51,202 bases of DNA from Pseudomonadota bacterium (GTDB lineage: Bacteria > Pseudomonadota > Gammaproteobacteria > Steroidobacterales > GCA-2729495), in contig CAUJHF010000004.1 in the NCBI GenBank assembly GCA_963204745.1, positions 1 to 51,202 on the forward strand. Reading direction: 5' to 3'. Each line of letters begins with the position of its first letter. Position 1 is the stretch's first letter. The position numbers and the translations under genes are program-made. Of the stretch, positions 43,208-50,699 are shown in pieces. Under the pieces are notes generated by a model. The model did no database searches. It was given only the letters and a program-made list of their open reading frames with translations, and was not told where the DNA came from.

Positions 43208-44469
43208 GTACCGATATTGAGGAGCGTTGTGCGTTGGCCCGTATCGTCGCCGGAGTCGCCCGCGGTTTTGTCCGGCTGCTCCGATCGTGGCCGCATGTCG
43301 TGCTGACGTTCAAGGTAGAACACCACATCGACCCCGCCAAAGCTGATGATGTCTCCGGAACGCAATAGCGCGCGTCCACGTGGTTTCTGGTTGACCAGGA
43401 TCCCGTTCCGGCTGTTAAGGTCTTCGATAACATAAATCCCGCCAATGCAGTCTATAAGCGCGTGCCGGCGGCTGACTTCCTTGTCGATGATGACCAGATC
43501 GTTCGCATTGCTTCGGCCGATGACAAGGGGAAAAGACGAGGTCTCTATCTGCTGAAGGAGTTGCCCGGCGCGGTAGACCATCAGGCTCACATGGCCATCC
43601 TGTGATTTTTCCGGAGCCGAGGCGGGGGTCTCTTTCTCGTGCTGCGGATTCTTGTCTTCGAACCATTGCCAGCGCAGTTCATGAACTACATTGTCGATGA
43701 CTTCGATGGTTACCTTGTGGCGGTCATCTACCATGCACGCAGTCAGGGCTGTGTCGCACAGGGTGTTGATAAGCCTGGGGATGCCAAAGGTGAGGCGATG
43801 GATTTCAGGCAGCGTATCGGCCTCGAATATTTCGTCGGCGTTGCCTCCGGCTACCTGCAGGCGGTGCCGGATATAGTCGATGGTTTCGGCTTCTGCCATT
43901 GCATCCAGCCGTTGCCTGAGCCGTGCCCGCTGTCTGAGCTGGGTGAGTCCGGGGGCGTCCAGGAGGTCGTCCAGCGAGGGCTGTCCGGTAAGCACGATCG
44001 ACACGATGCGTCGGTCACTGGTGTCAATGCAGGACAGGAGGCGCAGTTCCTCAAGCGCTGAGCTGCTGAGGTTCTGGGCCTCGTCAACGATGATGACCAC
44101 ATGTTTGCCGGCGCGGTGCTTTTCCAGAAAGAAACTGCGCAGCGTATCGAGCAGCAGTACTTTCTTCCGCGTGTAGTTCGGCATGCCGAACTCTGACAGC
44201 AGTGCCTGCAACAATTCGATATCAGTCAGCGTGGTATGGACGAGCTTGGCTGTCACATACTCGGGGCCGAGTTCCTCGATAACGGTATTCAGGATCGTGG
44301 TTTTGCCGATCCCGATTTCGCCGGTGATGATTACGAAGCTGTCGCGGTTCAGCAGTGCGAACCGGCAGTTGGCTACCGCCCGGGCGTGCTGCGCCGTCAT
44401 GAAAATGAATTTCGGGTCCGACGTCAGGTCGAACGGGCGGCACTGCAGATGAAAGAATTCTTCGTACAT
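43192..44469 (-). CDS. ExeA-like AAA ATPase with C-terminal FHA domain (exosortase-locus ATPase)
   Basis: A 425-residue protein. Residues 1-270 are an ExeA/GspA-type AAA ATPase of the kind seen in PEP-CTERM EPS loci: MYEEFFHLQCRPFDLTSDPKF, Walker A ITGEIGIGKTTILNT (about 48-62), Walker B HVVIIVDEAQNLS, and sensor-like SIVLTGQPSLDDLL. A charged linker leads to an FHA domain (about 305-395) with LVIGRSNANDLVI, EVSRRHALIDC, IEDLNSRNGILVN and LRSGDIISFGGVDVVF; the Arg, SRRH and NSRNG phosphothreonine-binding motifs are intact. Fusion to FHA suggests control by Ser/Thr phosphorylation. It is cytoplasmic, with no membrane segment seen. Confidence 0.88.
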   Translation of the reverse strand: MYEEFFHLQCRPFDLTSDPKFIFMTAQHARAVANCRFALLNRDSFVIITGEIGIGKTTILNTVIEELGPEYVTAKLVHTTLTDIELLQALLSEFGMPNYTRKKVLLLDTLRSFFLEKHRAGKHVVIIVDEAQNLSSSALEELRLLSCIDTSDRRIVSIVLTGQPSLDDLLDAPGLTQLRQRARLRQRLDAMAEAETIDYIRHRLQVAGGNADEIFEADTLPEIHRLTFGIPRLINTLCDTALTACMVDDRHKVTIEVIDNVVHELRWQWFEDKNPQHEKETPASAPEKSQDGHVSLMVYRAGQLLQQIETSSFPLVIGRSNANDLVIIDKEVSRRHALIDCIGGIYVIEDLNSRNGILVNQKPRGRALLRSGDIISFGGVDVVFYLERQHDMRPRSEQPDKTAGDSGDDTGQRTTLLNIGTQALG

Positions 44470-44613
44470 TCTGGTCCGTCGTTCCGTCAGGGAGCAAAAT
44501 CCGGGCGGTTAACAGCTCCGTACCGGCGATATTAGTCCCGAGTATAGCCTGTGGAGCGTGTCTGGCTCACGGTTGGCGATTGTCGGTCCGGTCCACAGGG
44601 CTGCTGGCCGGCT

Positions 44614-44641
44614 TTGCCAGAGCGACCGGACTCCGTATATC
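44614..44641 (+). promoter_or_regulatory. Promoter of tRNA-Val
   Basis: TTGCCA (44614-44619) and TATATC (44636-44641) are 16 bases apart and end 14 bases before the mature tRNA. They are separated from the ATPase gene, so the tRNA is likely transcribed on its own. Confidence 0.6.
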
Positions 44642-44655
44642 ATCTGCGCCGCAGC

Positions 44656-44730
44656 GGGCGATTAGCTCAGTGGGAGAGCGCTGCTTTCACACAGCAGAGG
44701 TCGAGTGTTCAATCCACTCATCGCCCACCA
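44656..44730 (+). tRNA. tRNA-Val (anticodon CAC)
   Basis: A full cloverleaf of 75 bases including encoded CCA. The acceptor GGGCGAT pairs with ATCGCCC, the D-arm contains AGCTCAGTGGGAGAGC, the anticodon stem is CTGCT/AGCAG with loop TTCACAC (anticodon CAC, reading GUG), and the T-arm is GAGTG-TTCAATC-CACTC. A short T-run follows the CCA. Confidence 0.93.
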
Positions 44731-44738
44731 TTTTTCCG

Positions 44739-46004
44739 CTAGCGCCGGATCCCCACACCCCTGTAAACCAGGGAAAAGAACAGGCGATTGTTCTTCTGCT
44801 TTACGCCGCCGTCGTTGGCGTCGTCTTCGTTGACCGTATAGGCGTAGGTGCCGTATAGCGAGAGGTATTCGGTAAGCCTGTAGCGCAGTGTGGTTCCTGC
44901 CGAGTAGTACACGCGATCCAGTCGGCCATAATTCCCCAGGGCGGAATCACTTGTATAGAGCAGGCTGATGGAGCCGTCGAATCTCTGGCTCAGGTCCCGG
45001 TCGAAGTTAAGACGAAAACTCTCGGAGACTACCGACGATCCGGTTGAGCGTGGTGCCTGCGACTGGCTGTAGTCGATGGTGGTCGTCATCACTTCGGAGG
45101 CCTGGCGTAGCGTAATGCCGCCTACAAAGTTGTTGCTGCTGACGCTGGCCAGGCAAACCCCTTGGGGGTCCGGAATAAAGTCCGCCGGGCAGAAATATCC
45201 GAATGGGCTGGGAATCGGTTCCAGAACAATGTCCTGGCTGCTGTGCGAACTGCCCAGCGTTACTGTGGTGGTTATGGTCGGGGTGAGTTTGCGCTCCAGA
45301 GCGAGCGTACCGCCCAGCGAATCCGTGGTGTTCTCCGCCCGCGAGTAGGGGTCGTCGGCCTTGAATTTGCCGCCGTTTGCCGACAGCAATACGGAAGTCT
45401 TTTCGCTGAAGGCATAGATCCAGGTGGCCTGCAGGCTGCCGTTCGTATAGTCGTAATAACCTGATTGAGGTGACGCATCGTAGGTGATATCCGTCACGTC
45501 GGCGGTCAACCGCAGGGAGTTGCGTGGTGAAAGCACGTAACTGAAGGAGGGGCCGAACGACCAGGTCTTCTGGGAGTCATCTACGGTCTGGCCTGGTGTT
45601 GCCGTGTTGAACTCATTCGTGCGGATGCCGTTGTCACGATACCCCAATCGCAGGCTTGCGCTGGAAATGTCCCACTGATGGGATGCATTCAGATCAATGG
45701 AATAGTCATCGTCATCGAGGTTGCTATCGGAACCACTGAACTTAAAAGTACGAAGGCGCGGCACCAGCGTCATGGAGCTCCGCGGTGTCTTGAAGGCGCC
45801 ATTGAGACGAAGATCCGCAAAAGCGCCGGTGGCGCTGTCGGAATCCTGCGTTTCAAGCCTGTTGTACGGATTTGTTTCCGTGGTAATCCCGCCCTCGATA
45901 CGCGGAATCAGTTCCCAGTAGGCGCAGGCCGGCGCCGAAGTCATCAGGCAAGGCACAAGTAACGACAGGGCGGCTACGGCAGACCTCAAGTGCTGGTGGC
46001 GCAT
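44739..46004 (-). CDS. Outer-membrane beta-barrel protein
   Basis: A 421-residue exported protein with a signal peptide (LRSAVAALSLLVPCLMTSAPACA, cleaved near residue 28) and a mature part made of amphipathic strands with aromatic girdles (SMTLVPRLRTFKFSG, ASLRLGYRDNGIRTNEF, LSLYGTYAYTVNED), ending NRLFFSLVYRGVGIRR. A two-cysteine loop (FGYFCPADFIPDPQGVCLA) is unusual for a barrel and could form a disulfide. The gene lies 38 bases after the second OPX gene, with GAGG six bases before its ATG, so the two proteins probably work together in export. It is likely related to the exosortase-associated barrel at 38842. Confidence 0.78.
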   Translation of the reverse strand: MRHQHLRSAVAALSLLVPCLMTSAPACAYWELIPRIEGGITTETNPYNRLETQDSDSATGAFADLRLNGAFKTPRSSMTLVPRLRTFKFSGSDSNLDDDDYSIDLNASHQWDISSASLRLGYRDNGIRTNEFNTATPGQTVDDSQKTWSFGPSFSYVLSPRNSLRLTADVTDITYDASPQSGYYDYTNGSLQATWIYAFSEKTSVLLSANGGKFKADDPYSRAENTTDSLGGTLALERKLTPTITTTVTLGSSHSSQDIVLEPIPSPFGYFCPADFIPDPQGVCLASVSSNNFVGGITLRQASEVMTTTIDYSQSQAPRSTGSSVVSESFRLNFDRDLSQRFDGSISLLYTSDSALGNYGRLDRVYYSAGTTLRYRLTEYLSLYGTYAYTVNEDDANDGGVKQKNNRLFFSLVYRGVGIRR

Positions 46005-46042
46005 CGCAACCTCAATTCCTGACTGTGGCAGTGCCTGGGAGA

Positions 46043-46636
46043 TCAGGGTACAAGAACCGTATCGCCGGGCTTCAGCACGATGTTCTGCTGCAGTCGCTTG
46101 CCATTGGCAATGTCGCCGTAGGCAAAGGTCGTTGCTGTCTGTGTCGCACCCTCGCGGCGCAGAATCTTGATTTCGTCCAGTTTGGCGAACGGCGTTGTAC
46201 CACCGGCCATGCTCAGCGCCTGAATCACATCGACATACCGATTGACCGGGAATTCGCCTGGCCGGTTGACCTGGCCGATGACATACACCTTGCTGCCGCG
46301 GGGTTCGAAGATCGAAACGCTGACGACCGGGTCGGGAATGTAGCGTGCGATCTGTGAAGAAATATCGCGGCGTATTTCCTCAATGGTCCGGCCTTCTGCG
46401 CGGATGTCTCCAGTCAGCGGAAAGGAGAAGTAACCGTCTGGACGGACCACCACCTGCTTCTGCAAGTTCTCTTCCTTCCACACCAGTACTTCAAGTACGT
46501 CACCGGCATTGACCGGGTATGTGCCCACGCTTGGCGTTGTGTCCTGGGCCAGCGCAGGTTGCGGTACCAGACTGTTCATCAGGACAAGCAGGGCTGCAGC
46601 TGCGCCCGCCAGAATGTTGTGAAACCGCCTTGTCAT
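46043..46636 (-). CDS. Polysaccharide export protein (Wza/OPX family, second copy)
   Basis: A 197-residue exported protein with a signal peptide (LAGAAAALLVLMNSLVPQPALAQ), an export domain (YPVNAGDVLEVLVWKEENLQKQVVVRPDGYFSFPLTGD) and an SLBB-like part (KVYVIGQVNRPGEFPVNRYVDVIQALSMAGG), ending LKPGDTVLVP. It lacks a lipobox, like the first OPX protein at 10388. An AGGAG seven bases before the ATG at 46636 fixes the start. Two OPX genes in one locus may serve different barrels or different polymers. Confidence 0.9.
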   Translation of the reverse strand: MTRRFHNILAGAAAALLVLMNSLVPQPALAQDTTPSVGTYPVNAGDVLEVLVWKEENLQKQVVVRPDGYFSFPLTGDIRAEGRTIEEIRRDISSQIARYIPDPVVSVSIFEPRGSKVYVIGQVNRPGEFPVNRYVDVIQALSMAGGTTPFAKLDEIKILRREGATQTATTFAYGDIANGKRLQQNIVLKPGDTVLVP

Positions 46637-46918
46637 GCCGTTGCTCCTGCTGAATAGTGAATTGCGCCGTAAACGATGCTTCCGGTCTTATGTTAACAAC
46701 AAGCCCTGACCGCCTGAAGCCTTACCAACCCGTAACGCGGTTCCCTGAACGAGCGCCTATATAGTCTCTCCAGTCTAAACGCGTTTTGGATCTGCTGCGA
46801 TGCTTCTGCCTGTGAGGACCATCGCAGAAATCCACGGTCGAGGCGAATAGTGTCACGCTTCAGGACAATGGTAACGACACACTGAACGGCTGACTGGTTA
46901 CACGAAGAAGAACGGCAT
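46637..46918. promoter_or_regulatory. Divergent intergenic region with CRP-like site inside a larger inverted repeat
   Basis: A 282-base gap between the OPX/barrel operon (-) and the WecA-like gene (+). TGTGAGGACCATCGCA (46811-46826) is one base from TGTGA-N6-TCACA. Its right half is also one arm of a perfect 8-bp inverted repeat, CTGCGATG (46795-46802) with CATCGCAG (46820-46827), so a hairpin or another dyad-binding regulator is an alternative. TATATA elements near 46759-46764 may be -10 hexamers on either strand. Confidence 0.38.
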
Positions 46919-48226
46919 ATGTCTGTTTATCACATATCCCTGGCCGCACTGACCTCAACCACGTTGTTGATCCTGCTCTTGCGTCCGCTCGCCGTAGTGA
47001 CCGGACTCGTCGATATTCCGAACGAGCGGAAGAGTCATCAGATCCCGACGCCGCTGGTTGGTGGCCTGGCGATATTTGCCGGACTCGTCGTGGCATTCCT
47101 GCTGACTGTAGCGGCAGGTGTGACCCTGCCGCTTCGTGAAATCCTGAGTTTTTTCGGCGGCGGTCTGCTGCTGGTAACGGTTGGCGTCATCGATGACTTT
47201 TTTGATTTGTCCCCGCTGGCGCGCTTCGCCGCACAGATTGCTGCGGCACTGTTGATGATCTTTGGCGCGGGCGTTGTACTGGATGATCTGGGCGGCATGA
47301 CACTGTCCGGGCGGCTGTTGGCAATGGGCGTCTTTGCGGTTCCGTTCACGGTTTTCGCGACCCTGGGCGTGATCAATGCGCTGAACATGTGCGATGGTCT
47401 GGATGGGCTGAGCGGCAGCCTGTCGCTGGTGTCGCTGGCCGGACTGTTCTTTGCGGCGTACCTGTGGGGTAACGTCGCAGATGTCATTCTGCTGCCATTG
47501 CTCGGTTCGGCAGTGGTCGGCTTTCTGCTCTTCAATCTCCGACTGCCTGGCCGCGAACGCGCCTCCATATTCATGGGTGATGCAGGCAGCATGTTTCTTG
47601 GCTTCGCACTGACCTGGTATGCAGTTTCGTTGTCCCAGGGCGATTCCAGGGTGATCAGTCCCGCGGCAGCCCTGTGGTTCCTGATGCTGCCCATATTTGA
47701 TACCGTCACCATGATGCTGCGCCGGATCTTGCGCGGACGATCACCGTTTTCACCGGACCGGGAACATCTGCATCATGTGTTCCTGCTGGCCGGCTATACC
47801 GTCAACGAGACGGTCGGGCTGATGGCTGCAATTGCCGTACTCGGTGTGCTTGTCGGGTTGGCCAGCGTTTACTGGCATGTGCCCGAGTTGCTCGTTGCCG
47901 GCGGTTTCCTGCTGGTCGGGCTGGGTTATTTCTGGATGATAATGCACGCATGGCGGGTGATGCGCTTCCTGCATCGCTCAATTTGCCGGCGCAGAATTAC
48001 CGGCGACCGGCGCCGTGGACAGGATCCGGCTTATGCCGGGCCTGAGCGGCGCAGCGGCATTGACCGGCGTCTGGCTTCGGCTCGGGCCGCTGCGGCACCG
48101 CCGGTCAGGATTCCCTCTCCGGTACGTGCGCCAGCGATGGCGACACGACAGCCTGCATCGTCGGACTTTTCTTCCTGCGCTTCAGCTTCCGCCTCAACCC
48201 TGGTCAGGGCAGCCAAGCGCAACTGA
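46919..48226 (+). CDS. WecA/MraY-family polyprenyl-phosphate HexNAc-1-phosphate transferase
   Basis: A 435-residue membrane protein with about eleven membrane segments. Signatures are VDIPNERKSHQIPTPLVGGLAIF, VGVIDDFFDLSPLARF (the DD motif), INALNMCDGLDGLSGSLSLVSL, SIFMGDAGSMFLGF and RGRSPFSPDREHLHHVFLLAGY (the C-terminal HLHH motif). It transfers a HexNAc-1-phosphate to undecaprenyl phosphate and may serve O-antigen, enterobacterial-like antigen or this EPS. The last 90 or so residues form a basic, Ala/Ser-rich tail with GPERRSGIDRRLASARA, not part of the fold. It overlaps the convergent phosphopantetheinyl transferase by 23 bases. Confidence 0.9.
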   Translation: MSVYHISLAALTSTTLLILLLRPLAVVTGLVDIPNERKSHQIPTPLVGGLAIFAGLVVAFLLTVAAGVTLPLREILSFFGGGLLLVTVGVIDDFFDLSPLARFAAQIAAALLMIFGAGVVLDDLGGMTLSGRLLAMGVFAVPFTVFATLGVINALNMCDGLDGLSGSLSLVSLAGLFFAAYLWGNVADVILLPLLGSAVVGFLLFNLRLPGRERASIFMGDAGSMFLGFALTWYAVSLSQGDSRVISPAAALWFLMLPIFDTVTMMLRRILRGRSPFSPDREHLHHVFLLAGYTVNETVGLMAAIAVLGVLVGLASVYWHVPELLVAGGFLLVGLGYFWMIMHAWRVMRFLHRSICRRRITGDRRRGQDPAYAGPERRSGIDRRLASARAAAAPPVRIPSPVRAPAMATRQPASSDFSSCASASASTLVRAAKRN

Positions 48227-48869
48227 GCAGCAAGCTGCCAACTCTCCGGTATCCGCCGCAGACAATCTTCAGCGTTTCTTCGATGAGTGGATCCTCACCG
48301 TAGGCTGTAAACCGGGATGCGATCGGATCGATCCTGATGCCGATGGCATGAAATTCGAGGAATGTGCCTGTTACTGGCCAGAGGCATTTATAGACGCTTT
48401 CCTTGGCACTGAAAATGAGTTTGGCGCCGAGCCGCGGATCCACGTCATAGCTGGTCAGTGCAGCCTGCTCCTCGTCACGGCATACCAGTTTGAGCAGGTC
48501 AGGCTCGAGCGGATCGGCACTTTCCAGGTCGATTCCCAGCGAGCGGAGATCAGATTTCCGGGCGACAGCGGCAATCGCGAAATCACCGGTGTGCGAAATC
48601 GAGCCGATAACCCCGGGCGGCCATACGGGCGCACGACCGGGGCCGATGGGCAGCGCAACTGCCTCATGTCCCAGGTGAGCCAGCGCCTGACGCGCACAAT
48701 GGCGGCCAGCAGTGAACTCGCGTCGACGTTTCTCACTCATGCCGGCAGCCGCCCGAAGTTCTGGTGACCATAGTGGTCCTGGCTCGCGGCCGGTGTTGTA
48801 CAGCGCACAGGCAACCGCTGGCGGAACCAGATCCATCATCGCCTTCGTCAATTCAGTATCTTCAGGCAT
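48204..48869 (-). CDS. 4'-phosphopantetheinyl transferase (EntD/Sfp superfamily)
   Basis: A 221-residue EntD-type enzyme that transfers phosphopantetheine from CoA to a serine of carrier proteins. Motifs are EFTAGRHCARQAL (about 51-63), GSISHTGDFAIAAVA, LGIDLESADPLEPDL (metal-binding acidic residues) and LIFSAKESVYKCLWP. A substrate candidate in this window is the ACP at 36830-37078. It is divergent from gltX, so its transcription is independent of the ACP operon. Confidence 0.9.
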   Translation of the reverse strand: MPEDTELTKAMMDLVPPAVACALYNTGREPGPLWSPELRAAAGMSEKRRREFTAGRHCARQALAHLGHEAVALPIGPGRAPVWPPGVIGSISHTGDFAIAAVARKSDLRSLGIDLESADPLEPDLLKLVCRDEEQAALTSYDVDPRLGAKLIFSAKESVYKCLWPVTGTFLEFHAIGIRIDPIASRFTAYGEDPLIEETLKIVCGGYRRVGSLLLSCAWLP

Positions 48870-48980
48870 GCGGTTGGCAGTGTGCCAAGCGCCGGCAACG
48901 ATGCCAATGGAAAGCGGGGCGGGGCGACCGGAACCGGTTCACGCTAGAATCACACCCGTATTCGCCAGTTCTGAAAAGCA

Positions 48981-50378
48981 ATGACCGTCAAGACACGCTT
49001 CGCTCCCAGCCCCACCGGCTATCTGCACATCGGCGGGGTCCGTACCGCGCTGTTCTCATGGTTGTATGCGCGCCATCACGGCGGGCAGTTCGTGCTCAGG
49101 ATCGAGGACACTGACCGCGAACGGTCTACCCAGGCCGCAGTGGACGCGATCCTTGAGGCAATGAACTGGCTTGGCCTTGAGCATGACGAGGGTCCTTACT
49201 ACCAGACCGCGAGGATGGACCGCTACCGCGAACTCGCAGCACAGTTGCTGGAGGCAGGCAGCGCATATCACTGCTACTGCAGCCGGGATGAGCTTGAGCA
49301 GATGCGCGCTGCCCAGATGGCGCGTGGCGAAAATCCGCGCTATGACGGACGTTGCCGGGAGCGTCAGAGCCCGGTCCCTGGTGTGTCTCCGGTTCTGCGT
49401 TTCCGCACGCCGCAGGAGGGCGTCACAATTGTCGATGATCTGGTGCGTGGCCGTGTCGAATTCCAGAACTCCGAGCTCGACGACCTGATCATCATGCGAT
49501 CTGACGGCTCACCAACATTCCATTTTGGCGTCGTGGTGGATGATGGTGATACGGGGATCACGCACGTGATCCGTGGTGATGACCATCTCAATAACACACC
49601 GCGACAGATGCATCTGATCGACGCACTCGGCTTTGCTCGTCCCGCTTATGGCCACCTGCCGATGATCCTCGGACCGGACGGGGCCAAGCTGTCAAAGCGG
49701 CACGGGGCCGTCAATGTACTCGAGTACCGCGATGCCGGTTACCTGCCGGATGCGGTACTGAACTATCTGGCACGCCTCGGCTGGTCGCACGGTGACCAGG
49801 AACTGTTTTCGCGCGAAGAGATGATCCGCCTGTTTGACATCGCAGCGGTCAACGCTTCGGCCTCACGTTTTGATACGGGCAAGCTCAACTGGATCAATCA
49901 GCAGTATCTCCGCAGCAGCAACCCGGAGGAACTGGCGCCGGGTCTTGTGATGCAGCTGGAGCGGGCAGGGCTTGATCTACGAAATGGACCACCTGCAGTC
50001 GCGGTTATTGAGGCATATCGGGAGCGGGCGACGACCCTGCATGATATTGCCGGCAGCGCACACTATCTGTATGCGGAACCGGTACAGGTCGATATTTCTG
50101 CAATCAACAAACACCTGACAGCGACGGTTGCCGGGCCGCTGAGCCTGCTGGTCAAGCGCCTTGCGGAGGTTGCAGCCTGGACCCGCGCAGATATTCATGC
50201 CGCCATGACGGCCGTCGCAGCGGAATGCGGCATCGGTTTTGGCAAGCTCGGTCAGCCGGTGCGCGTGGCGGTGACCGGTGGCACTGTATCGCCGCCGATC
50301 GATGTGACGCTCGAATTGCTCGGGCAGAAGAAGACCTTCGACCGCCTGAAGCAGGCGATCGCGCGGTTGCCATCATGA
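48981..50378 (+). CDS. gltX: Glutamyl-tRNA synthetase
   Basis: A 465-residue class I synthetase charging tRNA-Glu. The HIGH motif is in RFAPSPTGYLHIGGVRTALF near the N-terminus, the KMSKS-like motif is AKLSKRHGAVNVLEYRD (about residue 234), and RIEDTDRERST is family-typical. The length fits non-discriminating or standard GluRS. The gene marks the boundary between the EPS locus and housekeeping sequence; tRNA-Ala follows 81 bases downstream with its own promoter. Confidence 0.97.
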   Translation: MTVKTRFAPSPTGYLHIGGVRTALFSWLYARHHGGQFVLRIEDTDRERSTQAAVDAILEAMNWLGLEHDEGPYYQTARMDRYRELAAQLLEAGSAYHCYCSRDELEQMRAAQMARGENPRYDGRCRERQSPVPGVSPVLRFRTPQEGVTIVDDLVRGRVEFQNSELDDLIIMRSDGSPTFHFGVVVDDGDTGITHVIRGDDHLNNTPRQMHLIDALGFARPAYGHLPMILGPDGAKLSKRHGAVNVLEYRDAGYLPDAVLNYLARLGWSHGDQELFSREEMIRLFDIAAVNASASRFDTGKLNWINQQYLRSSNPEELAPGLVMQLERAGLDLRNGPPAVAVIEAYRERATTLHDIAGSAHYLYAEPVQVDISAINKHLTATVAGPLSLLVKRLAEVAAWTRADIHAAMTAVAAECGIGFGKLGQPVRVAVTGGTVSPPIDVTLELLGQKKTFDRLKQAIARLPS

Positions 50379-50413
50379 TTCCGTATATTTCGGGTTCAGG
50401 CTTGCAGCTTTCC

Positions 50414-50443
50414 TTGACAGTCTTGGGAGCGGTCGCGTAGATT
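50414..50443 (+). promoter_or_regulatory. Promoter of tRNA-Ala
   Basis: A perfect TTGACA (50414-50419) and TAGATT (50438-50443) with an 18-base spacer, 16 bases before the tRNA 5' end. A strong stable-RNA promoter is expected here. Confidence 0.75.
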
Positions 50444-50459
50444 CCCCGGCCAGCCGTGT

Positions 50460-50535
<76 letters not shown>

Positions 50536-50569
50536 TTTACCCTTCCCAGAACATCCGGCAAAGTCTATA

Positions 50570-50594
50570 AACCCGCGTAACAGCGGGTTTTTTA
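50570..50594 (+). terminator. Rho-independent terminator after tRNA-Ala
   Basis: AACCCGC and GCGGGTT form a 7-bp stem around GTAACA, directly followed by a T-rich run (TTTTTTATT). It lies 34 bases after the tRNA CCA. Confidence 0.85.
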
Positions 50595-50638
50595 TTGGGT
50601 TTTTATCCAGGTCGGGATAAAGCCGTCCGTTGCCATCC

Positions 50639-50697
50639 GCTGGTAACTGCTGGTAACTTTGCTGGTAACTGGGTTGTCACCGAAGCGAGTTACCAGC
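50639..50697. repeat. Cluster of 10-bp repeats GCTGGTAACT upstream of the integrase
   Basis: Direct copies at 50639-50648, 50649-50658 and 50661-50670, and one inverted copy (AGTTACCAGC) at 50688-50697, ending two bases before the integrase ATG. The layout fits arm-type integrase sites or an operator for integrase self-control. Confidence 0.7.
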
Positions 50698-50699
50698 AA

